The translations under genes were made by a program, and so were the position numbers. From Hemerocallis citrina (taxonomy: Eukaryota; Streptophyta; Magnoliopsida; Asparagales; Asphodelaceae), in contig CM030364.1 in NCBI GenBank assembly GCA_017893485.1, positions 46,773,254 through 46,837,253 of the forward strand: DNA of 64,000 nucleotides, given 5' to 3'. Shown here one piece after another: positions 35,004 through 46,778 of this stretch. Each line of letters begins with the position of its first letter. The first letter of the stretch is position 1. Below the pieces are notes generated by a model. That model ran no database searches. It was not told where the DNA came from and worked only from the letters and a program-made list of their open reading frames with translations.

Positions 35004-38000
35004 ATGGATAGGGCTCAGTCTGGCTCGTCAGCGTCGACGTCAAAGGGGGAAGTGAAACCCGCCTCAAAATCGACTTCGTGGGAGGAGCCCGTGCTTGAGG
35101 GGGAGTCTGTACATAATGTGGAGCCTTCTGATTCGACTTCGTGGGAGGAGCCGGTAGGCGAGGAGGAGCCGGTGTATAATGTGAGGCCGTTACGCTCTCG
35201 GAAACCCTTCGTGGTGGAGAGTAGCGAATCTGAGGAGGCAAGCGATAGTTCGGACGAAGTCCAGGTTCTGGAGTTGGCTTCTGAAGAGGAGGGTGGCCCA
35301 GAGGAGGGTGAAGCCGAAGGGGCTCTGATAGGAGGTGCGGGGGGGAGATCCACAGGTCAGGGTGTGGGTTCGAGCTCCGCTCCGACCGGTCTGGGGCGAT
35401 TATCTACCCCCTCGCCGGAAGGAGCCAAGAAGAAGAGGGCTCCGAAGAAGAAGGGGTCGAGGGCCGGTGGCTCGAGTTAGGCGCATGTTTATCGTAACTT
35501 GAGGACAGGGTCGCCCGTACAACCGAAGCCGTTCCGTCGGTACCCTGACGACCTTACTGATAAGGAGCTTTTTGGGATCCAGCCATCGTCGCCGAGCCGG
35601 AAGAGGGTGAAGATGGACACACTGCCGACCGTTTTGGAGGCTGGCGACTTGGAGGCTTTGCAGTTGGCGTACCACATAGGGTCCAGCTACGAGCTCATGT
35701 TGCCGAATTCTACTCTGCGCCCGACCGACCCCCTGAGTGCTTGGTACTGCATCTTCCCAGTGGACGCCTTCATCTCTGGGCTGAGGCTCCCGGTTCATCT
35801 GTTTGTTCGGGAGGTGTTGAATTGGGCGTCTCTGGCGCCGATGCAGTATGGGCCGAACTCCTGGAAGCAGATCATCTGCTTCGTGTTGTTGTGCGAGGAG
35901 CAGAGGGTGCCCCTTCGGTTGAATGTATTCCGAGCGATGTTGATGATCAGCTCGTCAGGGGAGTCAGAGGGAGTTTATTATATCTCGCCTTGGAGTAAGG
36001 GGAAGGTCGTCCACGGTCACCCGGACTCCATCAAGGATTGGAAGAAGAAATATCTGGTGATCCGGAGCGAGGAGCCTTGGAGCATCCCCACTCGATGGAA
36101 CCATTCTAAGTCGAGCTTCAAAGCGCCGAGACCGAGGGATCTGACGGCCGAGGAGTGGAGATCTGTCGAGCATCTCCGTCTATCTCATAGCATCGGCTGG
36201 CCGAAGGTGACAGAGGCCCACCTGGCGAGCGTTGGACTGAGCCCGGCTGTGCTTAGTATGTAGTTGTTTCTTTCTTTTGGCTTTATTATTCCTCCGTGCT
36301 CATTGTCCTTACTGGATCTTCTTGCAGGTATGGATCCTGAATCGATCAAGGCTCGCAGGCTCGCCGAGAAGCAGAAGAAGGCCGAGGAAGGAGGGGGCGC
36401 GAAGAGGCCGAGGGAGTCGTCCCTAGCCGTCTCGGAGGCCCAGCTCGAGCCGAGGACCAAGAGGACTCGCTCGGAGACGAGCAAGGGGGTGGCTACTTCG
36501 AAGGGCCAGGGCCAAGCGAAGGCATCCGATCTTGACAAGGGGAAAGGTCCCTTGGTCGAGGTCGAGGAAGAGGACCCGGTGGTGGTGATGTTGCGGCAAC
36601 GGTGGGCACCGGATTGGTCGGTTCGGATGGGGGACTGTCTGACCGAGGAGGCCCAGGCTGTTGAGGTGGTGGAGAAGTTGGCAACCCCTCGAGACCGCAA
36701 GGAGATGGAGAGCGAGCTCGTGGAGGTGGCGTTCACGCGCCTGGCGCAGGCCACCGTGCTGGTAAGCTCTTCGACCCTATCCCCCTTGTTAATTTTACTG
36801 CGGAAGTCTTTTTCTTATCTGCGTTTGTTGGTCGCAGGCTTGCGTGCAGGGGGCTAACGTAAAGAACCTCTACGAAGCCGCCCTGGCACAAGAGCGAGCT
36901 TGGGCAGATGAGAGCGAGCGGGAGATGAAGGAGATGCGGATTGAGCTCGAGGGCTCGCACAAGAGGGAGCAGAAGATGAAGCTCGAGCTCGATGCCAAGG
37001 AGGCGGAGTGGGGGAAGAGGGTGGTCTCCTTGAAGAAGAAGTTCGCTAAGGAGAAGGAGGAGTTGACGAATGCGGGTCAGATGATGGTGATCAAGGCCCA
37101 GGACGAGTGTTATGTGAAGGCCCTCAGTCATGTGAGGCACTTCTACCCGACCGTCGACCTGTCCAACTTCGAGTATGACATGGAGGTCGAGGGGACACCG
37201 AAGACCCCTAATGAAGAAGGGCCCGTTGATGACCCGGCTGCCGACCCCCCTGTGAACCCGGCCGATGCTGAGGTGGGAAAACAAGTTGTATAGTTTTGTC
37301 TTTCTTTTTTCCATCTCTCGATTGTATTTGCCTTCCGTGGACTGGCCACCGCATTTTTTGTATGAAGTACTTTCATTTATAAAAGAAGATTTTTGACTGG
37401 CCAAGTGTTTTGACCTCGGATATTTCCGAACCATTTTTGCCGATGCGTTTTGAGTTGGCTGGTTCTCTTGTAGGTTGCGGCTCCTCTTCCTGAGGTGGAC
37501 CCCCGTCGTTCTGACGTGGCGTGGCTCCGGAGCAAGGTTGAGGCCCTGGAGGCCACGTTGGTTCGCTACCGAAAGGGGGCTCGTGACACTGATGCGGCCT
37601 TTAATTATTATCGGAATAAGTCTGAGGCCTTAAGTGAGGAGGCGAGCCGGCTAAGGAGGGCGATGGTGGATCGGGACCTCGGCAGCGTCGGTCTTGGATA
37701 TACCATGTCGAGTGCATCGGTGCAGAGGCCCTCCTCTGAGAGGCTACTTCACGATGTCATTGTGGAGAAGGAGATAGAGATACACCGTTATAAGACGATG
37801 CTAGGTGTCTCGGCATCCTCCTCGGTGGGTCGGCGAGCGGAGGGGGTTCCTTCCGCGTTGCTGCTGCTGGAGCGTGTGCGACCAGTTGATGCCCAGAGCT
37901 CTGTGGCTGGTGTGTCGACTATGGCTGAGCCTAAGGACCATCATGACGAGGAGAGGGCTCCTAGTCGTTCGATTGGAGTGGTCCCGCCGTTCGTCGGACC

Positions 38001-38013
38001 CGAGGGGCCTTAA
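35004..38013 (+). CDS. Four-exon antisense gene of Tat element (gypsy-type antisense ORF protein)
   Basis: Exons 35004-36255, 36328-36761, 36838-37272 and 37474-38013 join in frame through three GT-AG introns (72, 76 and 201 bp), giving 887 codons. One in-frame TAG at 35478-35480 interrupts exon 1, probably a recent point mutation. The N-terminus is acidic and Ser/Glu-rich, with a repeated STSWEEPV word. Next comes the conserved domain of the antisense ORF found in plant Tat elements (resembling Pfam 'putative gypsy type transposon', PF04195), with LPNSTLRPTDPLSAWYC and LFVREVLNWASLAPMQ. Exons 2-4 are charged and coiled-coil-like (ELDAKEAEWGKRVVSLKKK, LRSKVEALEATLVRYRK). It has its own TATA box and AATAAA. 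It converges on pol without overlap. Its function is unknown. Confidence 0.75.
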
Positions 38014-38085
38014 GATGGCGGTTTCCTTCAATTTGTGATGAGTGATGTGGTCCTGTAACGGTCTTTGTTTGTTTTCTCAGAACCA

Positions 38086-38091
38086 AATAAA
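38086..38091 (+). terminator. Polyadenylation signal of the antisense gene
   Basis: AATAAA 73 bp after the stop codon, followed by a second AATAAA word at 38100-38105. Confidence 0.6.
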
Positions 38092-38435
38092 GGAGTATGA
38101 ATAAAGAATTCTTTTCCTTCTTTGCTCTGGTTAGTAGTGTAGTGAATGGTGGCGGAGGCGAGGTTCGGCTCCGTCGATCCGTGAGGGATCGACGCGGGGC
38201 ATTAGGAAGACTCCCTGGTCTGACGCCGGGTCAGACCTACCGAGACGTTGGGGACGATACCGGAGTGAGGACTCGGGTGCCGATCCCATTGTCTGGTGTT
38301 AGGTCGGAGCTGCCGAGGCATTTGGAGTTTGACAAAAAGAGATTTCTTTCATACAAGATAGGGAGGGTCGCTAAAAACTGCCCTTTACACATGAAAGCTT
38401 ACAAAAGATTTTAATTACATTAGCCAAGCTAGAAC

Positions 38436-40505
38436 CTATGTTCGCTCTTCCAGGAACTTCATTAGGTGCTCGGCGTTCCAGGGTCGGCTGATGAGCCGAC
38501 CATCCAAATCTGCCAGTCGGTATGTACCAGGGCGTACAGCCTCGACTACACGGTATGGGCCTTCCCAGTTGGGAGCCAATTTCCTCTTCTTGGTTGGATC
38601 GGAGACTGACAGTTTTCGTAACACGAGGTCCCCTGCCTTGATGTTTGTGGGGCGGACCTTCTTGTTGTAAAACTTCTCGATCCGTTGTTGGTAGATGCTC
38701 CTTCGGATTGAAGACTTCTCTCTGACCTCGGCGACGAGGTCTAGGTTGGCCCTCAAGCCGGATGAATTGCCAGCTTCGTCGAAGGCCATGATACGGGGAG
38801 ATGGCAGGCCGACCTCGACGGGGATAACTGCTTCTGTCCCATAGGTCAGACTGAACGGCGTCTCTCCCGTGGGGATCCTCTTCGTGGTTCGGTGCGCCCA
38901 TAGCACGCTAGGTAGTTCCTCGACCCACAGCCCTTTGGGGGAACTGTCGAGGCGCTTTTTGAGGCCGTCGAGGATTTGCCTGTTCGCGTTCTCCGCTTGG
39001 CCATTGGACTAAGGGTGGCAAATAGCGGAGAAACGCTGCTGGATGCCGATGTCCGCGCAGAAAGTTTGGAAGTTTTGACCTTGGAATTGGGTTCCGTTAT
39101 CTGTGACGAGGACCCGAGGGATTCCGAACCGGCAAATGATGTTCTTCCAAAAGAACTGTTGTACTTGGCGCTCGGTGATGCTGGACAGAGGCTCGGCTTC
39201 GAGCCACTTGGTGAAGTAGTCGATGGCGACAATTAAGAATTTCTTTTGCCCTACCGCTACGGGGAAGGGGCCCACAAGGTCCATGCCCCACATGGCAAAT
39301 GGGGTAGGACTAGCCAGGAATCGGAGATTGGCTTGAGGAAGCCTCTTGATAGGGGAGAACCTTTGGCATGGGCCGCACCTCTTGACTAGGTCTTGCGAGT
39401 CTTGAAGTATGGTCAGCCAATAGTACCCCTGATTCAGGGCCTTTCGAGCGAGCGTCCTGCTCCCCATGTGGCATCCGCCGATCCCCTCATGAAGATCTTT
39501 AAGTGCGTAGCTGGCCTCGTTGCTGGTGAGACAGCGGAGGTACGGCTTGCCGTCGGCCAGGGTGTATGAGCGTTTGAAGAGGATGTCATTAATCATGACG
39601 AACCTTTCAGCTCGGACCCTGACTCGTCTAGCTTCGGCTCGGTCTTCAGGAAGCTCGGCACTGACTAAGAATCTCCGGATGGGAGTGGTCCAGTCGTCTA
39701 GACTGGCACCGTCTTGGACACACATTGCCTCCTGGTCTTGATCGTTGATACTTGGCTTTAGGAGGATTTCTATGAGTACAGTTTGGTCGAGACCCTCGAA
39801 GGAGGAAGAGGCGAGCTTTGACAACGCGCCTGCTTGAGCGTTCTGCTCCCTAGGGACTCGAATGACTGCGGAGTGGCAAAAGGACGCTAGGAGACGTCGG
39901 ACCACCGCCAAATACTTCACCATGCGATCATCGCGGGCTTCGTATTCTCCAGTGATCTGATTGACCACGAGCTGAGAATCGCTGAAGGCCCGGATTTGCT
40001 TGGCTCCGGCTCGGCGTGCTAGGGTCAATCCGGCGATCATGGCCTCGTATTCCGCCTCGTTGTTAGAGGCCGGAAAGTTAAGGCGGAGGGAGTATTGAAG
40101 TAAGAATTGGTCGGGGCCACGAAGGATGATGCCAGCCCCACTCCCTGTTTCGCATGATGATCCATCGACAAAGACCTCCCAGGTCGGATCCGAGGCCTCG
40201 GCGCCGGGCTGCTCTGAGACGGTGCACTCCGTGATGAACTCGGCGAGGGCCTGCCCTTTAATGGCCGTCCTCGGCTGGTAGCTGATGTCGAACTGACTCA
40301 GCTCAATTGACCACTTGACTAAGCGGCCGGAGTTTTCGGGCTTGTGAAGGACAGTTTTCAGTGGCTGGTCGGTCAGTACTTGGACGGAGTGGGCCTGGAA
40401 GTAAGGACGAAGCTTCCGGGCTGCCATGACCAAAGCATAGGCCACCTTCTCTATCTTTGCGTACCTCGTCTCGGCGGGGAGCAGAACTTTGCTCACATAG
40501 TACAA
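38436..40505 (-). pseudogene. Tat RNase H (second), integrase
   Basis: One minus-strand frame from 40505 to 38436, interrupted by a single TAG at 39007-39009. It holds the end of the first RNase H (VLTDQPLKTVL). The second, archaeal-type RNase H has its acidic residues in VFVDGSS, EYEAMIAGL, FSDSQLV and an Asp-free decayed last motif (NAQAGALSKLA). Integrase begins with the zinc region (HEGIGGCHMG ... CGPCQRFSP). The catalytic core has MDLVGPFP and VLVTDNGTQF. The TAG replaces CAG in the usual HPQSNGQ motif, just before the catalytic Glu. After the stop the frame continues with MLWAHRTTKR and the C-terminal domain GPYRVVEAVRPGTY. CAG to TAG fits deamination of a methylated CHG site. Confidence 0.9.
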
Positions 40506-42258
40506 TGGCCTCTTCCTCTCGGACGAGGACGGCGCTGAGTGCGCTATCCGAGGCGGACAGGTAGAGCCATAGTGGTTCGCCCGGCTCGGGCTTGCTGAGG
40601 AGAGGAGGGTTGGCGAGGTACTGCTTCAGCTGTTCGAAGGCCTCTTGTTGATGGGTACCCCACTCAAAGCCCCCCTTTCCGCGCAGAGCCTTGAAGAAGG
40701 GGAGAGACTTCTCCCCTGACTTGGAGAGGAAACGGCCGATTGCAGCCAACCGGCCCGTGAGCCTCTGAACCTCCTTGACATTCCGGGGCGGGGCCATGTC
40801 AATAATAGCTTGGATTTTCTCGGGGTTCGCCTCGATGCCGCGCTGGCTGACGATGAACCCCAGGAATTTCCCAGTGGAGACGCCGAAGGCGCATTTAGCC
40901 GGGTTGAGCCTCATGTTGTGATGCCGGAGGACTCCGAAGGCTTCCTCGAGGTCGGCGACGTGGTCCGGCCCGGCCCGGCTCTTGACGAGCATGTCGTCGA
41001 CATAGACTTCCACATTGCGGCCGATCAGGTCTTTGAAGATTCTGTTGACGAGCCGTTGGTATGTGGCTCCGGCGTTCTTTAGCCCGAAGGGCATAACGCG
41101 GTAGCAGAAAAGACCCTGGTCGGTGACGAACGAGGTCTTGGAGATGTCCGGTGGAAACATCCGGATCTGATTGTACCCTGAGAATGCGTCCATGAAGGAC
41201 AGTAGCTCATGCCCCGAGGTTACGTCGATTAAGGCGTCGATGCGGGGGAGGGGGAAAGGATCTTTCGGACATGCTTTATTTAGATCCGTGAAGTCGATAC
41301 AGATCCTCCAGCCCCCTGTTGCCTTCTTCACCATGACAACATTAGCCAACCACTCGGGGTAGCTGACCTCCTGAATAAATCGAGCCGACAAGAGTTTGTC
41401 GACCTCTGCCTTCACAATTTGCTGCCTCTCCGGTGCGACTTTGCGTCTCTTTTGGACGACCGGCTTAGAGTCTGGAATGACGCTCAGCCGATGCATAATC
41501 AAGTCTTCGGAGATCCCGGGCATGTCGGAGGGCTTCCAGGCGAAGAGATCAACGTTGCGGCGGATGCAGGCGATTATACCTGGCTTCAAGTCCTCGGGGA
41601 GCGAGCGGCTCACCCGGAACCACTTTGATTCATCCTCGGCGCCGAACGGGACCTCCTCCAGCTCGTCGACAGGCTCGGGAGCGGGTCCGTCCCGCTCGGG
41701 CTCGAGCTCAACGGCGTCGAGGGGGAACACACCCCCTCCGACGGCGGTCATGTAGCACGACCGTGCTGCTTCTTGGCTACCTCGGACGATGTCGACCCCT
41801 TGCGGGGTGGGAAATTTAAGTTTCAGATGGTAAGCCGAAGGTACTGCTTGAAGGGAGCATAATCCGGGTCGGCCGAGTATGGCGTTGTAAGCCGCCTTGA
41901 CGTTTACCACCATGAAGTCCATGGATTCGGTCCTCTTGACAGGAGCCGATCCTGCGGTGACATCGAGAGTAACAATCCCTTCTATCACGACAGGGACGCC
42001 AGAGAACCCATGCAAGGTGTATCCGGCTAGCTTGAGCTTGCCTCTGGGTAGCTTGAGATTCTCGAAGGCTTCGAGGAAGAGAATATTTACCGAGCTGCCG
42101 TTGTCGACGAGAATTTGTCGAACCTCACAATTAGCCATGTGGAGGCCAATGACGAGGGCGTCGCAATGAGGTAGGCGAACGCCTTCGAGGTCCTCTCCTG
42201 AGAAGGAGACTGGCACCGGTTGTAACTTGGGCGAGGGGTTGTCTTGGACAGCATTCAC
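40303..42258 (-). pseudogene. Tat protease and reverse transcriptase
   Basis: Same frame as gag, separated only by the TGA at 42262-42264. The protease has LVDNGSSVNIL (DNG as active site, usual in Tat). RT shows GGWRICIDFTDLNKACPKD, YNQIRMFPPD, VMPFGLKNAGATYQR and the catalytic YVDDMLVKS (about 41000). It ends with RLTGRLAAIGRFLSKS and the start of RNase H (YLSASDSALSAVLV). The frame is lost near 40510, where the following RNase H continues in another frame at 40505. That single frameshift disables pol. Confidence 0.9.
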
Positions 42259-42261
42259 CTC

Positions 42262-43895
42262 TCAGATGAAGGCTTTTCGGAAAGTATTTGATTCTCCTCC
42301 CATCGCCCCCCCGTGGACACAGTGCAAGATGAATGGCGTATCCACGGCTCCCTCGGGTTCGGGATCCCGACCCTGGATGCGGTTCGGAGTAGGGTTCGGA
42401 GGCGAAGGCCTCCGGTTCCTAGCATCTCGCCGATCCCGTGGGCCTTCTCTGGTGAATTCTCGGAGGTACCCTCGCGAGATGAGTTCCTCAATTTCGTCTT
42501 TCAGGGCCCGACATTGGTCGGTTTCGTGCCCATGATCTCTGTGGAAACGGCAGTAGAAGCGCTGATCTCGCTTCTTGTTGTTATTTGATCGGGGAGGTAG
42601 TCGGACAATACCCTTATCCTCGATTTCTAAGAGGATGGCGGACACGTTATGTGTCAAGGGAGTGTACCTTTCGAAGCGAGGGACCGGAGGTGCCCTCTTC
42701 GCGCCGACCCCTTCCTGTGCTGTTTTCTTGGCAGGTTCGGCCTCGTCGACCCTGCGCTTGCCCTTCCCCACGACTGCCTTGCTGCCCTCTGGGTTAAGAG
42801 CTTCTTCAGCTCGTATGTACTTCTCGACCCGGTTGAGAAGGTCTGGGAAGTCCAGAAGTGGTCTCTTTGCCAAGGAGACCTTTAGCTGGTTGTGGCGGAC
42901 ATTGTGTCGGAAGGCTGCCGAGGCGACCCCTGCGTCGAGGGCAGAGACGGATCTGGCCTCGGTTGTGAATCTCTTGATGAAGTTACGGAGCGACTTCCCC
43001 TCCCTCTGACTGAGGTCGAGCAGGGAAGCGCTCGTCCTTTCGCTCTTCCGGCTAGTGATGAAATGGGCCAGGAAGCTGGCTTCCAGCTGGTCGAACGAGA
43101 AGATCGAGCCAGGGGAGAGTTTGGAGAACCAATCCCTGGCCGGACCCCGGAGGGTGGCCGGGAAGGCTCGGCACAGCAGGGGATCCGAAGCGCTGTGAAT
43201 CATCATGAGGGTTTTGAAGCCCTCCATGTGATCAGCTGGATCACCCTCGCCGTTGTATGTCTCGAACTGCGGAGGTCGAAAGTTCCGAGGGATCTCCGCT
43301 TCTATGATGTTGACAGAGAATGGAGGTCGAGAAGGCCCCCGACCTTGGGCTAGGTTGGGATTCCCGTTGCCGATGCGCTCAAGGCGATTCTCCATCTCTA
43401 GGAGGCGTCGGAGCACCTCGTCTGTGCGCTCAGAAGGGGGAGGCGGCGCACGGGTGTGACTCCTCCTATCGCTCATTTGGTGGGCTCGGCCATAGGTCGC
43501 AGACCTTGGCGCTCCATGGAGGGCCTCCAAGATTTCATCTCTGAAGCTCCTGAACTCGCCCCTGGTGACCCCGCCATGGTCGGAAGGGTCGGGTCGGGGC
43601 GTAGGAATTCGGCCGATGCGGCTGAGTGCCGACGGCCTTTCCCCCTGTACGGGCTGGAATGGTTCGGGGCCGAGTTGGAAGCGGTCCCTCCCCTAGCCTG
43701 GCTAGCCCTTCTGTTCAGAATGACCCGACGAAGGTCGGGTTCGGCGACGCGTGAAACGCTTCGTTGGGGTCCGGGGTTTCCACCCGGATTATTGGATGCT
43801 TGCCCTCCGTCGAGGGCCCCCTCGGGGGGAGGCCCGTCTGTTCGGGCGGAACGGGCCGATCTTCGGGCTCGGGGAGCCATGGGAGATCGGGTCAA
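42262..43895 (-). pseudogene. Tat gag, frameshifted
   Basis: The main block 42262-43530 has the capsid (FETYNGEGDPADHMEGFKTL, ARDWFSKL, FLAHFITSRK, LRNFIKRFT) and a zinc-finger-like CRFHRDHGHETDQC. The basic N-terminus is coded upstream to 43895 in another frame (MTRSPMAPRARRSARSARTD), so a frameshift lies near 43590. A TGA at 42262-42264 separates gag from pol in the same frame (CGA to TGA is a likely origin). Gag forms the particle that packages the RNA. Confidence 0.85.
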
Positions 43896-43949
43896 GGGAG
43901 AGCATCGGTGGCGAGGCTCGGACTGTCGTCTGTACCGAATAAAAGTTTC

Positions 43950-43966
43950 CCACAGACGGTGCCAAC
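43950..43966 (-). other. Primer-binding site of Tat element
   Basis: Minus strand TTGGCACCGTCTGTGGGAAA directly after the 5' LTR, the form seen in many plant Tat elements. I do not assign the tRNA. Confidence 0.75.
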
Positions 43967-43967
43967 C

Positions 43968-44725
43968 TGATGCGGTTTATTTTTGGTCGCAGTGTGGATG
44001 CACCAGGTGTGAGTTCGGACTCAATTTGTAATGAGGGAAGAGTGCGGCACGGGACGACGAGCGGGAGGCTCGCTTCGGCGCTGGAGGGTCGGCTCGGATT
44101 GCCTCGCCTCGAGTACCTGCAGACGGTCCTGGAACACCGGGGTTTATCCCTGTGGCGGACCCTCCGACGATCTAGTCAGTCTCTGTGAGAGAGTAGCAAT
44201 AACTAGGGAAATTTGGGTGGCAAAAGATTGATTACCTGAAAAGGTGGGTGAGGGTCTGGTATTTATAGGGAATTCCTACCGGGTTTGGATCTGCTTGGGG
44301 GTCGGGTCTGAACCCGAAAGCCCATGGGCCTGACGTGGCAGGAGGCCCAGGGGGTTTAGGGCGGACGTGGCAGTGTTAAGAGTGGTATAGGGCTGACGTG
44401 GCAAAGCCCTAGGTGGTATTTGTAGCTGACATGGCTGATCATGGGGCTCCTGTGCCTTTGGGAGAATCGGATGGCCTAGGGTGTGCCAGGTCATCGTCAT
44501 TCTTTACCAGGCTGGGCGGACGGCCCGTGGGGCTGTCGTGGATCGGAGGCCGAGGGCCATCGAGACTCGTCGGATACGAGGAGACCAGGTCTGTGGGGGT
44601 GAACTTGAGGCTCGGTGCCGACCCTGCAGTCGTTCGAAGCCGAGCCAGATTGCTGTTTTTCTCATTTTTGAGCGAGAGCTGTACTGGGCCCTGGTTGGGC
44701 CCCAGGCCATTTTTACCCTACCACA
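43968..44725 (-). repeat. Tat element 5' LTR
   Basis: 758 bp, matching 31782-32539 at all but about 12 positions. The minus-strand TATA word CCCTATAAAT lies at 44261-44270. Confidence 0.95.
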
Positions 44726-44829
44726 GTTTTTATAATAAAAAATAAATAACATAATGGGACTAAAGATCACTAGTCTTTACATTTAGCATATTCTAAAGAA
44801 CAAATGATATGGAGTAGTTTAGAAAGTAA

Positions 44830-45579
44830 GAGCATCTGTAGTCATTGGATATATAGACAAAATTTAGAAAAAATAGGAAAAAGTGTGCTGTAGTCGTTTG
44901 CTGTATACTCAAAATTTGGGTTTTGGGGAAACAGTGGTCTGCTATATTTAAAAGATATAGGAATTTAGAAAAAATAACCGGTGAAAGATGATCTTTCGTC
45001 CATTCAATCAGATGAAAGATCAACTTTCGTCGCTGCTTTTTTTATAAAAAATATATCTGACAGGAAATGATTTCCCGCCCGATCCCAATTTTTTAAAAAA
45101 AAATCGATCAAATGGGAAATCATTTCCCGTCCAATCGATTTTTTAATAAATTTTTTTAAAAATCGAACTTGGACGGAAGATGATCTACCGTCCCATGCTC
45201 TTTTTTTCTATTTTGGTAGAAAAAAATCTTAGAGACTACAGCCTATAAACATTTCTATGTGTACAGATTAAGTTTTAATTGAATTTTAAATAAGAATAAA
45301 GATTTATTTCAGATTTAATTAGGATTAAATTAAGAGTTAATTAGAAATTAATTATGATTTTTTTTTAAATTCTCAGACGGGAAATGATTCCCAGTCCGTT
45401 GGTTTTTTTTATTTAAAAATTAAAATTAAAATTAAAGGACAGGAAATCATTCCTTGTCCGTCAATTTTCTTAAAATTAAAACAAAAAAATTAGGCCAAAA
45501 TAACTACAGTTGAAACCCAAAATTCATATTTCTATATGTCAAATACCCAAATTTTGAGATTGAACGACTACAGATGCTC
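44830..45579. mobile_element. PIF/Harbinger-type MITE 2 (750 bp) with palindrome array
   Basis: Inverted ends GAGCATCTGTAGTC(A/G)TT, flanked by TAA at 44827-44829 and 45580-45582. No transposase. It holds seven 21-bp near-palindromes at 44980, 45011, 45059, about 45111, 45172, 45376 and 45438. Arms are GACGGGAAAT and ATTTCCCGTC, or GACGAAAGAT and ATCTTTCGTC, around ATGAT or ATCAT. It shares architecture with MITE 1, but the palindrome sequence differs. Confidence 0.85.
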
Positions 45580-46025
45580 TAAGGCTAACAAGTGGCTTAA
45601 TACTAAATTATCAATAACTAATCATACTGCTAGACACCTTATTAATTATAGGTCAGACAACTTAGCACTATTACATATGCCCACCAAGAGCATCCATAGA
45701 GGTTTGCTATTTTGGCATTTTTACCATTTTTTAGCAAATGACGCTCTGCGGTGGTTTGCTATTTGCCATTTTTTAGTAAAATCCCTATAGTATCGTGCTA
45801 TATTTGGCAATAATATAGGTGTTTCGTCCGTCGTATTTTAATATATTTTAAATACATCGGACGAAACATCCGACGCAAAAAGATAATTTATTGAATTTAA
45901 AAAGCCCCGAAAATGGAAACTTAGCTTGGACGATGTTTTCGTCCAAGAATTTACAATATTTAATAAGTTAAATAAATAAATAAATAAATAGTTAGTTAAT
46001 TATACTTAATTACCCTGTTAGCTTA

Positions 46026-46209
46026 TCTTTAATACTATAATGGGAGAATGGCTTAGTGTCATTTGTCATTTTGTCATTCTACCAACATGTGCGACGCACG
46101 TACATAACTAATATAAAGGAGGTTTCCGGTTCAAATCCTCCCTACGTCAGAGTTTTTATTTTTATTTTTTAAAATTATTAAAACGTGCATTGTACGTGTA
46201 AATTACTAG
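46026..46209 (+). mobile_element. Mini-Helitron (184 bp)
   Basis: 5' end TCTTTAATACTATAATGGGAG after A (46025). The 3' end has a hairpin (ACGTGC...GTACGT) then CTAG (46206-46209) before T. So it lies between A and T, as Helitrons do. Non-autonomous. It contains GGAGGTTTCCGGTTCAAAT and CCTCC, a tRNA T-arm-like word. Its ends match the element at 49722-50045. Confidence 0.75.
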
Positions 46210-46366
46210 TTTAATAATTAATTAGTTAGTTAGTTAATGATGGTTAGTGGGTTTAACGGTGATTAGTGGGCGTTGAAAATGACAGCAAGGCTTTGATTTT
46301 AGCAAAATATCCCGGATAATGTTTCGTTCGAGCCCAAAAAAAATCACTCTCCGACGAAACATGACG

Positions 46367-46412
<46 letters not shown>

Positions 46413-46415
<3 letters not shown>

Positions 46416-46778
46416 AAAGCTTCGGTTGTGCACTTCCCTAGTGCACACGACATGTGCACTAGGCCTTCGGGCGTTCATATCGACGATCCGAACCGTTCAC
46501 ATTGATCTACACATCTAAATTAGTCTAAATATGTAAAATTAAATTATTTAAAATTCATTTGCCCATCCATTGAAGTGTTACAAAATTGTATGGCTGAAAA
46601 TCATTATTTTTTATAGTCACATGAAGGATAGGCAAATGAATTTTAAATGATTTGATTTTACATATTTACACTAATTTAGATGTGTAGATCAATGTGAACG
46701 GTTCGGATCGTCGATATAAATGCCCGAATGCCTAGTGCACACACCTGTGCACTAGAAGTAGTGCACAACCGAAGCTTT

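Larger units (their letters stand above)
31782..44725 (-). mobile_element. Tat/Retand-lineage Ty3/gypsy retrotransposon, full length
   Basis: A 12,944-bp element with 758-bp LTRs at 31782-32539 and 43968-44725 and a perfect TSD GTTTT (31777-31781 and 44726-44730). It reads on the minus strand: PBS, gag, protease, RT, RNase H, a second archaeal-type RNase H, integrase, then a long 3' region with an antisense gene, two TATA boxes and a tandem array, then the PPT. The second RNase H and the antisense ORF are hallmarks of the Tat lineage. I count about 12 differences between the LTRs (1.6%), so the insertion is fairly young. GC content is far higher than in its surroundings. Four coding lesions are seen. 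Confidence 0.95.

Noticed and set aside
40810..42169. Plus-strand ORFs opposite the Tat pol
   Set aside because: Shadows of the GC-rich pol frame; unlike the antisense gene at 35004-38013 they show no domain, introns or promoter.
46110..46145. tRNA gene
   Set aside because: Only a T-arm-like hairpin; no acceptor, D or anticodon arm.
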